Positions 1-6,289 are shown, numbered from the stretch's first letter. The stretch: 7,758 nt of DNA from Chthoniobacterales bacterium (GCA_013697365.1 JACCXA010000013.1:1-7758), one strand, 5' to 3'. Notes: generated from the letters alone by a model not told the origin. Translations and numbers: made by a program.

Positions 1-9
1 GGAGATCAT
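1..9 (-). other. Possible start of a further downstream gene (window edge)
   Basis: The stop codon of the last glycosyltransferase (TGA, bases 8-6) overlaps an ATG at 9-7, giving the ATGA arrangement also seen at 7117-7114 and 1241-1238. Only three codons (Met-Ile-Ser) are visible, so nothing can be said about the product. The call rests only on the repeated coupling pattern in this gene cluster. Confidence 0.3.
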
Positions 10-1241
10 GCAGGCGTCGATGTGAAAGCATCAGCGCTGCTTTGTCCCGCCAAAATCGATTCGTACAATTCGCGAAGCGATCGACCGACCGCGGTGGGCG
101 AATAAAGTTCTGCGGCTAGCCGCTCTCCGTTAGCGGCCATCTGCGCCGCCCGCGCCGGATGGTTGAGGACTTCCAATATCCCAGCAGAGATCGAAGCCGG
201 GGTCTGATCTACGACCACTGCCGCTTCATAAGCTCGCGCCTCCGCGCTAAGCGCGACGGCGTCTGAAAGAATTGCCGGAACGCCGCGGGACAGAGCCTCC
301 GCCGCCGCAACGCCGAAGTTCTCGGACGACGACGGGAGCACGAATATCTCCGCCACCGCGAAAGCGGCCGCCTTCAGTTCTCCCGAAATGTGTCCCGTCC
401 ACAAGATTGATTCCGTGAGTCCAAGCCTTCCTGCCATCTGCCGCAGCGAGTCAACATAGGCCGCATCTCCGGTTCCAGCGATCGCAAGTACCGTCGCCGG
501 AATCGCTCGTTGCACCTCCGCAAAGGCCTGCAGCAACGGTTCGATCCCTTTCTTTTTGTCCACTCGGGAGAGGAACAGAACGACTCTTCGACCGGTGGCT
601 TCCGGGTACGTCAGTCGAAAGAAGTTCGCATCCCCTTTTGCCGGCGTCTCGATCGGCAATGGAATCACGGCGGACCTGGCTCGGCCGACAATGGGACTGA
701 TCTCGCAGGCTTCCGCGCGCTCCGCCTCGGACGTGTAGTGCATCGCCACGGCGTGCCGGATGATCGGCAGTTCAATCGCGCGCAGCGAAAGCTGCTTCGG
801 AAGCCGCCGCCGGTTTTCCAATCCCCAACGATTCAGCACGCCCAGCGGCCGCACGATGTATGGAACCCGCGCTCGGCGCGCCGCATGCGCTGCGATCGTG
901 CTGCTGAACGAGAAAAGCGCATGGAGATGGAGCACATCGAAGGATTTCGCATTCCGGAACAGCCACTGGCCCATTGAAATGGAAACCTTGTACGGCAGGA
1001 GATTGCGGCGAAAATATAGCACCTTCGCGCCTGCTTCTTCCACCTGGGTTCCGGGTGAAACGCCAAGGTGCTTTCCGAGACCATCGTCGTCCGTGGTTAC
1101 GATCGTCACCTCCACTCCCGCCGTCGCGAGCGCGCGCGCAATCCCCCTGATAGCGAAGCTTGGCCCGCCATGCTGAGCCGCAATTGAGGGAATGACATGC
1201 AGCGCTCGAATCGGCCGTCCGCCAACCGCGCCGTTCATCAT
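6..1241 (-). CDS. GT4-family glycosyltransferase (411 aa)
   Basis: Probable cytoplasmic retaining glycosyltransferase of the GT-B fold, family GT4, which would transfer a sugar from a nucleotide-sugar donor to a growing lipid-linked glycan; donor and acceptor cannot be read from sequence. The N-terminal Rossmann half carries HGGPS (residues 24-28), the glycine-rich acceptor-side loop typical of the family, and DVLHLHA (102-108). The C-terminal donor half carries LSRVDKKKG (224-232), IAGTGD (254-259) and the EX7E motif ENFGVAAAE (Glu307, Glu315), followed by GVPAILSD. Length is normal for GT4. I chose ATG at 1241, which overlaps the previous gene's TGA as ATGA; a second ATG follows at 1238. 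A TTG seven codons upstream (1262) also extends the frame but is less likely. A GGAG lies about 12 bases upstream of the chosen ATG. No truncation or frameshift is seen. Function beyond 'glycosyltransferase' is not determinable. Confidence 0.9.
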   Translation of the reverse strand: MMNGAVGGRPIRALHVIPSIAAQHGGPSFAIRGIARALATAGVEVTIVTTDDDGLGKHLGVSPGTQVEEAGAKVLYFRRNLLPYKVSISMGQWLFRNAKSFDVLHLHALFSFSSTIAAHAARRARVPYIVRPLGVLNRWGLENRRRLPKQLSLRAIELPIIRHAVAMHYTSEAERAEACEISPIVGRARSAVIPLPIETPAKGDANFFRLTYPEATGRRVVLFLSRVDKKKGIEPLLQAFAEVQRAIPATVLAIAGTGDAAYVDSLRQMAGRLGLTESILWTGHISGELKAAAFAVAEIFVLPSSSENFGVAAAEALSRGVPAILSDAVALSAEARAYEAAVVVDQTPASISAGILEVLNHPARAAQMAANGERLAAELYSPTAVGRSLRELYESILAGQSSADAFTSTPA

Positions 1242-2473
1242 CGCGGCGCGCGCTCCGCACAATTCAAAGCCACGGCTTCAAGAGCTGTCAGCAAACCGCC
1301 CGTTGCTGCGGCATAGTTGTAATTTGAAACGATCTTCCGTCCCGCTTCTCCCCATTGCTTCAAGCGCATGGGATCGGAGAGAGCTTCGTGCAAGGCCGTA
1401 GTGAGCGCTTCCACATCGCCGGCTGGAAATATCAGTCCATTCTCTCCCTGCCTGACCAAGTCAGGCCCGCAGCCGACATGACTGCTAATGATGACCGGAC
1501 GCGCAAGACAAAGCGCCTCGTTAATGGCCAATCCCCAGGTCTCTTCTGGCCCGTAGCTCGGCAAGACAAACAAGTCACTCGCTGCATAAGTGCGGGGCAT
1601 CACCGACTGGTTTTGGAACGGAGCAAAGAAGACATTCGCGACTGATGCCGCCCGATTCCTCAACTCGCTCTCCTGCTTCCCTGATCCGACGAACAGCAGC
1701 GACACATCCGAGCGGCCAATGAAGCGAAAGGCCTCCAGCAAATCCAGCGGCCGCTTCTTATCCTCAAACTTGCCGGCAAAGAGAACCAGCAAATGATCTG
1801 CCGAAATCCCTAGCTCCCGCCTCCATGCGACCGCCTCCTGCTGCACCCGATCGCGGTTGCCCATGAAGCGGTCGTTATCCACCGCGTGCGGCGCGAAGAA
1901 TAGCTTTTCCTCCGGGACACCGTGGAGGCGGAAATAATCGCGGTTCGCCTTTCCCACATAAAGGAACCCCGAGATTCGTCGAAAGATCGCGCTGATCGCC
2001 TTGCGCCTGACGAACTCCTTCAATTCCGCCTTTCGCATTTCGCCTTTCGCATTTTGAGCGCTCAGCCGATGACTATCCCCGCGCAGCAGCAGCGGAAATC
2101 CCCGCTTTCGTTCCGACGTTAAGATCAGCCGCAGCAAGCTATCGTATCGGTACCCTATGAGCAGCGCCGCATCCGGCGCGAACGCTTTGATTCTACTTTC
2201 TAATTTAGAATTCCTAATTCCGCGGAAGCGATCCGTTCCTGGTCGCTTTGCCTCATTCGGCACAAACTCTGACTCATATCCCTCCAGCAGCGGCAAATCC
2301 CATTCCACCGCATGCCCGAACCCTGGATCGCGATGCGCGCTCGCGCTGCGATCCCAGAGATAGAATACCTTCAGGTCGATGCCGCTGTTCGCAGCCATCC
2401 ATCGAAACCACGGAGCGTAGTACTGGATCGGGTGCGTCGTCACGATCGCCAGTCGGCGGTTGGCCTCGGTCAT
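1238..2473 (-). CDS. GT4-family glycosyltransferase (411 aa)
   Basis: Predicted GT-B glycosyltransferase of the GT4 type, probably acting in the cytoplasm on a lipid-linked polysaccharide precursor. The N-terminus reads AIVTTHPIQYYAPWF (residues 9-23), characteristic of a GT4 subgroup with a THPIQY start. Further family blocks are RGDSHRL (131-137), NRDYFRLHGVP (177-187), FAPHAVDNDRF (193-203), FAGKFEDKKRP (232-242) and the EX7E motif at Glu311/Glu319 (ETWGLAINE), followed by ARPVIISSHVGCG. The start at ATG 2473 is chosen because AGGAGG lies ten bases upstream; a TTG at 2494 lies upstream of that site and is rejected. The stop overlaps the next gene's ATG, indicating translational coupling. 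Between RGDSHRL and FLYVG the spacing looks several residues longer than I expect, and this stretch includes a 14-base tandem duplication read in two frames (bases 2027-2054). The gene follows vapC by 96 bases and may share transcripts with it or with the upstream polysaccharide genes. Confidence 0.9.
   Translation of the reverse strand: MTEANRRLAIVTTHPIQYYAPWFRWMAANSGIDLKVFYLWDRSASAHRDPGFGHAVEWDLPLLEGYESEFVPNEAKRPGTDRFRGIRNSKLESRIKAFAPDAALLIGYRYDSLLRLILTSERKRGFPLLLRGDSHRLSAQNAKGEMRKAELKEFVRRKAISAIFRRISGFLYVGKANRDYFRLHGVPEEKLFFAPHAVDNDRFMGNRDRVQQEAVAWRRELGISADHLLVLFAGKFEDKKRPLDLLEAFRFIGRSDVSLLFVGSGKQESELRNRAASVANVFFAPFQNQSVMPRTYAASDLFVLPSYGPEETWGLAINEALCLARPVIISSHVGCGPDLVRQGENGLIFPAGDVEALTTALHEALSDPMRLKQWGEAGRKIVSNYNYAAATGGLLTALEAVALNCAERAPR
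2027..2054 (-). repeat. Perfect 14-base tandem duplication inside a glycosyltransferase gene
   Basis: Bases 2027-2040 and 2041-2054 are identical (plus strand CGCCTTTCGCATTT). Fourteen is not a multiple of three, so the two copies are read in different frames (AKGE and MRKAE on the minus strand), yet the gene remains open. The segment lies in the variable stretch between RGDSHRL and FLYVG of the protein. Whether it is a recent duplication or part of a dispersed repeat family cannot be settled from one window. Confidence 0.75.
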
Positions 2474-2483
2474 CTTTCGATCG

Positions 2484-2489
2484 CCTCCT
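2484..2489 (-). promoter_or_regulatory. Strong ribosome binding site (AGGAGG)
   Basis: AGGAGG lies ten bases upstream of ATG 2473 and decides the start of this glycosyltransferase over the TTG at 2494. It is the strongest Shine-Dalgarno in the window at a good distance, which fits translation initiating independently of vapC, whose stop is 96 bases away. Confidence 0.75.
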
Positions 2490-2569
2490 CTCAAAGACTC
2501 TCTGCTTTCCAGTGTCGCCTCTGCTGTCCCGCTTCACCATTCCGCAAAATTCGAGTTTGGAAACTGACG

Positions 2570-3007
2570 TCAGGTCCTGAGGATCAGGACATCGAGTCCT
2601 GAGAACCTGGAGAAGCCCTGATCGAAAGTCGTCAGCCGCAGTCCGGCACATTTCGCGAACGCCGCCAGGTATGCATCGGTCCACCAATTTGGTGAAGTCG
2701 GCCCTGCTTTACAAAACGTTTCGAGTTGCGCATCTAATCCCGTGGGCTCAGGCAGGATTTGCACTTCAGGGAGAGCCAGGAACTCCGCTCCCTTCTTCCA
2801 CGCTCCAGCTGATGTCAGCCTCTGTCCGCCCATCACCGCTCTATTCGTCAGATGCCGAAGGACAGCCAAATGCGTCACCCTGCAAAAGGCAGTTCGCGGC
2901 GCCGCCTCCGTTTGCCAGTACTTCTTTGCGCGCCCATGATGGCTATGTGCCTCCACCGCCAGCGCCAGCCATACATTAGCGTCCAAAAGATCGGTTGAGC
3001 TTGGCAA
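2570..3007 (-). CDS. vapC: VapC-family PIN-domain ribonuclease toxin (145 aa)
   Basis: Predicted toxin of a type II toxin-antitoxin pair: a small Mg2+-dependent PIN-domain endoribonuclease that in characterised relatives cuts tRNA or rRNA when freed from its antitoxin. The N-terminal strand LLDANVWLAL (residues 7-16) carries catalytic Asp9. WWTDAYLAAFAKCAG supplies Asp111 and LRLTTFDQGF supplies Asp129. The CRVTHLAVLRHLTN block (42-55) is typical of one VapC subgroup, and His46 occupies the position where many PIN nucleases have a conserved acidic residue. Length is normal. The start is TTG at 3007, the most upstream start in frame; AGGAGG sits only three bases before it. A second in-frame TTG (2986, residue 8) is too far from that site. 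There is no ATG near the N-terminus. The gene overlaps the antitoxin by 32 bases, the usual order of antitoxin then toxin. The target RNA cannot be inferred. Confidence 0.88.
   Translation of the reverse strand: MPSSTDLLDANVWLALAVEAHSHHGRAKKYWQTEAAPRTAFCRVTHLAVLRHLTNRAVMGGQRLTSAGAWKKGAEFLALPEVQILPEPTGLDAQLETFCKAGPTSPNWWTDAYLAAFAKCAGLRLTTFDQGFSRFSGLDVLILRT
2574..2602 (-). other. Three-segment hairpin sequence at the 3' end of vapC
   Basis: In the transcript direction the sequence holds TCAGGAC (2602-2596), GTCCTGA (2590-2584) and TCAGGAC (2580-2574). The middle segment can pair perfectly over seven bases with either neighbour, giving two mutually exclusive stems with loops of five and three bases. 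A 10-base palindrome, CTGACGTCAG (2564-2573), directly follows and covers the vapC stop codon. There is no following T-run, so it is not a classical intrinsic terminator. It could act as an RNA stability or attenuation element, or be a by-product of the codons used. Confidence 0.45.
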
Positions 3008-3245
3008 GGTCCTCCTTTTCTTCGAGTTCTGCCTGTCGCTCCCCGGTCAAAGAGGGTATGCGTTCTTTCCCTCTGCGCTTGATCACCGGGAGCTTGCTGC
3101 GGCCAGATGGAGGTTCGGGGACGGGTGCGCGCAGTCCACTCTCCACATATCGGGTTAAGAGGTCTTTGAGCTTTGCTCCCTCCAGGGCCGCTTTCGCTTT
3201 CACCTCGCGAAACAGTGCGTCCGGCAAATCTAGCGTCGTTCGCAT
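2976..3245 (-). CDS. vapB: VapB-like antitoxin with ribbon-helix-helix N-terminus (89 aa)
   Basis: Predicted antitoxin partner of the overlapping PIN toxin. The N-terminus MRTTLDLPDALFREVKAKA (residues 1-19), continuing to about residue 38, has the short strand followed by two helices of the ribbon-helix-helix DNA-binding fold (MetJ/Arc type), with the typical RTTLDLPD opening. The remaining half (about 39-89) is charged and low in hydrophobics, including SGRSKLPVIKRRGKE and a Glu/Lys-rich tail. In such systems this part is unfolded until it wraps the toxin and blocks its active site. ATG 3245 is a clear start with no good Shine-Dalgarno; a promoter immediately upstream suggests a very short leader or leaderless mRNA. 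By analogy the antitoxin, alone or with the toxin, would repress its own promoter. The 3' end overlaps vapC by 32 bases and contains the toxin's AGGAGG. An alternative family label within the ribbon-helix-helix antitoxins is possible. Confidence 0.82.
   Translation of the reverse strand: MRTTLDLPDALFREVKAKAALEGAKLKDLLTRYVESGLRAPVPEPPSGRSKLPVIKRRGKERIPSLTGERQAELEEKEDLAKLNRSFGR
3011..3016 (-). promoter_or_regulatory. vapC ribosome binding site inside vapB
   Basis: AGGAGG lies within the vapB coding sequence and ends three bases before the TTG start of vapC. The sequence is optimal but the spacing is tight, and TTG is a weak start codon. This would be expected to keep toxin translation below antitoxin translation, though that is inference. 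Confidence 0.55.
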
Positions 3246-3254
3246 AAAAGCATC

Positions 3255-3283
3255 TTAATATCAAAACGTCTCAGTGCAATCAA
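3255..3283 (-). promoter_or_regulatory. Candidate sigma70-type promoter for vapBC
   Basis: TTGATT (3283-3278) and TATTAA (3260-3255) match the -35 and -10 consensus at four of six positions each and are separated by exactly 17 bases. Transcription would be expected to start around 3248, within a few bases of the vapB ATG at 3245, giving a very short or absent leader. That agrees with the lack of a Shine-Dalgarno in front of vapB. The region is locally AT-rich in a GC-rich background. I see no clear inverted repeat that would mark an operator. Confidence 0.5.
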
Positions 3284-3316
3284 CTGCCAACCGCCGTCAT
3301 CCTAAGCCGGAGTTTT

Positions 3317-3372
3317 GCATTCCGAGATCCGCACTTCGTACTTCCCACTTCGCATTCCCACTTCCGTCTTCC
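3317..3372. repeat. Degenerate 13-15-base tandem repeat, GA-rich on the minus strand
   Basis: The intergenic region between the polymerase stop and the vapB promoter holds three consecutive imperfect units, each containing CACTTC on the plus strand (3332-3337, 3346-3351, 3359-3364). The unit lengths are 15, 14 and 13 bases, with related sequence on both sides. It has no coding potential in keeping with its neighbours and no stem-loop of note. The repeat resembles the GA-rich 14-base duplication inside the glycosyltransferase gene at 2027-2054. It may be a slippage product or a fragment of a dispersed repeat. Confidence 0.6.
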
Positions 3373-3379
3373 ACCCTGC

Positions 3380-4870
3380 CTACTCCAGCACCGACCTCCC
3401 ATCTCCGCTGCAATCACCGCGGCGCATGAACAAAACCGCGACGGCGCATAAAGCGATCGTCGACTGGAACAATGCCGCGACGTAGACACCGGAGGCATAC
3501 TCCGCCTGGAAAGAATAGCTCGCCACAATCGCGGCGAAGAGCGACCGAAAAGAAAGCACTGGAGATCCCCGGGCCCATCGTGCGACAAGCGCGTAATACG
3601 CACCCAGTACGACGGCAAGCCCTCCGACTCCAACGAGACCGAAATTTGCATAAGCCTCGTTCAGCAGCCCGAACCCGATCGTCGTCCGCGCCGTATCCTC
3701 GCGCGTTTGGAATCCGTAGTGGATGTTCAGCAGGTAAGTCCCTTCGTGACTCGCGATCTTCTCCGGAGTGAAAATGCGTGGGACGAGCAGCGTCGGGAGA
3801 ATGGCATACGTCTGGCCGTCCAGATACGGCACTGCATCCCCGGTCATCGTCTGCACATAGAGAAGGAGCTGCATCAGGCTCGCCCTCTGGATCAGTGACT
3901 GGTGCTCCTCGCTTTCCGTCTCTCCGCCGAACCAGTTCGTGGCGGAAATCTGCGCCCATTGACTAATAAAGGCGGGGTAGTCCGCAGGCTGAAACGTTGG
4001 ATCTTCATCCACCACTTTCCAGTGGATCTCGCGCATTGCCCCCTTTCCGGCGTGTAGGAACGCGAACAGCAACATCGCGGCCAGACCTATTCGCCACGGA
4101 AATCGGTGCGCTCCCAGCGTATAGCCAAAAGCGGCGATCACGCAGATCGACATCGCATTGACCAGAAGGAGGCCGGGGAGGGTCGACAGCATCAGCAGGC
4201 TAATCAGAAAGCGGAAAACGACCTTTTTCGGCGGAGAAAGTTCACCGGTGCCGAGGCGGAAACTGAGTGCGAAGGCGGCCAGTGCTTGCAGTGCTAGAGC
4301 ACTGGCGCGGATGATTGAGTTCAATCCAGGCTGGAGATTCAGCCAGCCGCCGCTGCCCGCCATGTTGAACGCAGCACCCGCGCCGAGGGCAACCATTAAG
4401 AAAAGGTCTGCATTCGCCGCATTGAGCACGAGGCATCGCCGAATCGGCTTGGGCGCTCGTCTACCGACCTGATACCAGACGGCAGTTCCCAGGAGGAGGA
4501 AACCTGTCACGGTGAACGCCCCGATGAGTTGCACGTCCGGCTGGAACATTGCCACGATTGGATGTTCGTACAAGAGCGGGAACGCGAAGGCGTAGACATA
4601 CGTCGTCGAGAAGACAGGGAACAACGGCAGGCCCTTCACGCGGCCAGTAATCCAAAGCCAGGTCGGAAGGAGCGCAGCTGCACCAATACAGACGGCGCCG
4701 ATCCCACTTTCAACATTCTGGACATGCGCGGTGCCCCCAATCACCGCGGTTATAGCTGCGACGGTTACCCAGAAAGCTTTGTGTAGCCTCCTCGCTCCTG
4801 CGTTGGGGGCAGACATTGGCGCAGCTGACGCCAGGTTGACCGACGGGATGATCAATCGTTCGTGACTCAT
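3380..4870 (-). CDS. Wzy-like oligosaccharide repeat-unit polymerase, integral membrane protein (496 aa)
   Basis: Predicted inner-membrane protein that would polymerise lipid-linked oligosaccharide units on the periplasmic side after they are flipped. The sequence shows about ten hydrophobic segments, beginning near residues 33-50, 56-76 and 80-100. A large hydrophilic loop lies in the second half, about residues 280-390, followed by further membrane segments to the C-terminus. The loop contains TYAILPTLLVPRIFTPEK, then TTIGFGLLNEAYANFG leading into a membrane helix. This 'PR...K ... G...NEAYANFG' arrangement is what I know from O-antigen/exopolysaccharide repeat-unit polymerases. I start at ATG 4870, seven bases after the stop of the preceding glycosyltransferase. 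The frame also opens at a GTG (4921), which would overlap that gene by 44 bases and add 17 polar residues; an ATG at 4816 is another option. None has a strong Shine-Dalgarno, so coupling to the upstream gene is likely. An O-antigen ligase-like role cannot be excluded. Confidence 0.75.
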   Translation of the reverse strand: MSHERLIIPSVNLASAAPMSAPNAGARRLHKAFWVTVAAITAVIGGTAHVQNVESGIGAVCIGAAALLPTWLWITGRVKGLPLFPVFSTTYVYAFAFPLLYEHPIVAMFQPDVQLIGAFTVTGFLLLGTAVWYQVGRRAPKPIRRCLVLNAANADLFLMVALGAGAAFNMAGSGGWLNLQPGLNSIIRASALALQALAAFALSFRLGTGELSPPKKVVFRFLISLLMLSTLPGLLLVNAMSICVIAAFGYTLGAHRFPWRIGLAAMLLFAFLHAGKGAMREIHWKVVDEDPTFQPADYPAFISQWAQISATNWFGGETESEEHQSLIQRASLMQLLLYVQTMTGDAVPYLDGQTYAILPTLLVPRIFTPEKIASHEGTYLLNIHYGFQTREDTARTTIGFGLLNEAYANFGLVGVGGLAVVLGAYYALVARWARGSPVLSFRSLFAAIVASYSFQAEYASGVYVAALFQSTIALCAVAVLFMRRGDCSGDGRSVLE

Positions 4871-4877
4871 CTCAATT

Positions 4878-6209
4878 CTACGTGTTGCGACGGCGCTGTC
4901 TGTTTGTGCCCGCGACTGCACGATCGAAAACCTGGCACTGCTTCCGCGTCATCTCGCGGGCGGTGTACTGGCTGAACTCCTGCCAGTCAACGTCAGGGGC
5001 GGTCTCTGACTCTATGTCCCACCAAGTCGCCTTTAACGCATCTACCGCTCTTTGCAGAGCCGCGCCGCTTCCATCTTCCGGGAACGGAACCAAGTGACCA
5101 GCGCGGCAACGAAGGAGTATTTCCGCTGCTGGACTTTTCTCGTGCAGAATCGCGAGAAGTGGCCGTCGCGCGAGGACATAAGGATAGATCTTGGATGGTG
5201 TGTAAGACGCCGAATCTGATCCGATCACTAGAAGTCCGTCCGCCTCGACGAGTGCCTGTAAGGCTTCGAAGTACCCAATCCGATCCGTCCGCTCCTCCAC
5301 CAAATGACCAACTCCAAATTCGTGCGCAATTGGCTCGACGGTTTTCTCAGCGCGACCAAGCGGCGCATAACTCGTCCCGATGAAGTGGAGTCGGACGTTG
5401 TGCCACGCGTCCGAACGGCATCGAATGCTTTGAGCGAGCGCGCTAAAGAGGAGGCCGAGGGCCGAGCGCATATCTGGTCCCGCACGACCAACGTAAACCA
5501 GGTGGCGTTTGCCATCAGTTTTGTCGAACACGCGCTGTTGAACTGACGCCGTTGCCAGGAATTCGAAGTCCCGTTCCGGCGCCCCAAACGGAAGCGCGGT
5601 AAATTGATCCTCACGCAGATGCGGATAGCGGGTTTGAAACGTCTCAATATATGCGGGCGAGACCGCCAGGACTTGCGACGTATCGCGCATGACGCGGGGC
5701 TCAAGCTGTTTCGCCAGGAATCCGCTCAGTCGATGCCGAACCTTTCCGCCTGGAGGGGAGGTTCCCGTGCGTTCGTAATAGTCGTCCAGCCATGGGTCTT
5801 GGAAGTCGACCACATACGGCACCCCGAATCTGCGCTTCCATTTGGGCCCAAGGATCATCACGGGAAACTGAGTGGTTGAGAAGAAAACCAGGTCGAACTG
5901 TTCCTGCGAGAGTAGCCGATTGCCCGCGCGCCAAAGGTACGGGAGAGAACGGAGGGCTAGGTTGCCCAATCCAATCCGTCTCGTGAAACCGTGAGCCACA
6001 GCGCCGGTTCTGCAGACGTTGATCTCGGAAGGAATAGTCTCCTCGAGCAGCGAGTCAACCGGCATACCTTCTGTTGCATTTGGTTTGACGCCCAGCACCG
6101 TCGCGTTCCAGCCGAACTCCGCGAGATACAGGAGGGACATGCGCACCCGTTGGTGATCGGCAGCGTTCACCGGTGGAAAATGAGGTGAAACGATTAGAGC
6201 CTTTTGCAT
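4878..6209 (-). CDS. GT4-like glycosyltransferase (443 aa)
   Basis: Predicted GT-B-fold glycosyltransferase, cytoplasmic or membrane-associated, in the polysaccharide pathway. The N-terminus ALIVSPHFPPVNAADHQRVR (residues 4-23) is the typical opening of a glycosyltransferase subgroup with a 'P-FPP-N-A---R' signature. VVDFQDPW (133-140) is the conserved block near the end of the first domain, and LAVSPAYIE (181-189) marks the crossover. YVGRAGPDM (239-247), HFIGTSY (275-281) and SASYTPSKIYPYVLARRP (from 333) belong to the donor domain. In place of the usual EX7E motif there is PSKIYPY, as in other members of this divergent branch, so the donor site is atypical of classic GT4. The start at ATG 6209 is well supported by GAAAGG eight bases upstream. 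It lies 80 bases after the FkbM gene and seven bases before the polymerase ATG, suggesting a single transcription unit. Sugar specificity is unknown. Confidence 0.85.
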   Translation of the reverse strand: MQKALIVSPHFPPVNAADHQRVRMSLLYLAEFGWNATVLGVKPNATEGMPVDSLLEETIPSEINVCRTGAVAHGFTRRIGLGNLALRSLPYLWRAGNRLLSQEQFDLVFFSTTQFPVMILGPKWKRRFGVPYVVDFQDPWLDDYYERTGTSPPGGKVRHRLSGFLAKQLEPRVMRDTSQVLAVSPAYIETFQTRYPHLREDQFTALPFGAPERDFEFLATASVQQRVFDKTDGKRHLVYVGRAGPDMRSALGLLFSALAQSIRCRSDAWHNVRLHFIGTSYAPLGRAEKTVEPIAHEFGVGHLVEERTDRIGYFEALQALVEADGLLVIGSDSASYTPSKIYPYVLARRPLLAILHEKSPAAEILLRCRAGHLVPFPEDGSGAALQRAVDALKATWWDIESETAPDVDWQEFSQYTAREMTRKQCQVFDRAVAGTNRQRRRNT

Positions 6210-6217
6210 AGTTCCGA

Positions 6218-6223
6218 CCTTTC
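6218..6223 (-). promoter_or_regulatory. Ribosome binding site (GAAAGG) of the 4878-6209 glycosyltransferase
   Basis: GAAAGG lies eight bases upstream of ATG 6209, a standard distance, and fixes the start. The rest of the 80-base gap (6210-6289) shows only a weak CTCG/CGAG stem without a T-run. I see neither a terminator nor a convincing promoter there. Confidence 0.65.
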
Positions 6224-6289
6224 ACTGCCGACTCCTCTGAGCCCCCTCGGCCGCGAGCGTTGCTAATAAGTGCTTCGCGTAACGGAAGA

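Noticed and set aside
510..977. Plus-strand open frames opposite the last glycosyltransferase
   Set aside because: They lie wholly within a gene with intact GT4 motifs, and their translations are rich in Arg/Ser with no recognisable fold. High G+C explains their length.
2875..3264. 129-codon minus-strand frame overlapping vapB and the start of vapC in a third frame
   Set aside because: Both annotated genes have clear family motifs. This frame gives an Arg/Gly-rich translation with no recognisable motif.
3317..3372. CRISPR array
   Set aside because: The units are only 13-15 bases long, imperfect, and without spacers.
3246..3379. Intrinsic terminator after the polymerase gene
   Set aside because: No GC-rich stem followed by a T-run is present; only the degenerate repeat and promoter-like boxes are seen.
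4106..4472. Overlapping plus-strand frames opposite the polymerase gene
   Set aside because: No family features are visible, and the opposite strand encodes continuous membrane segments of a recognisable protein.
4871..4921. GTG at 4921 as the polymerase start
   Set aside because: It would force a 44-base overlap with the preceding gene and lacks a Shine-Dalgarno. ATG 4870 gives a 7-base gap instead. It remains possible.
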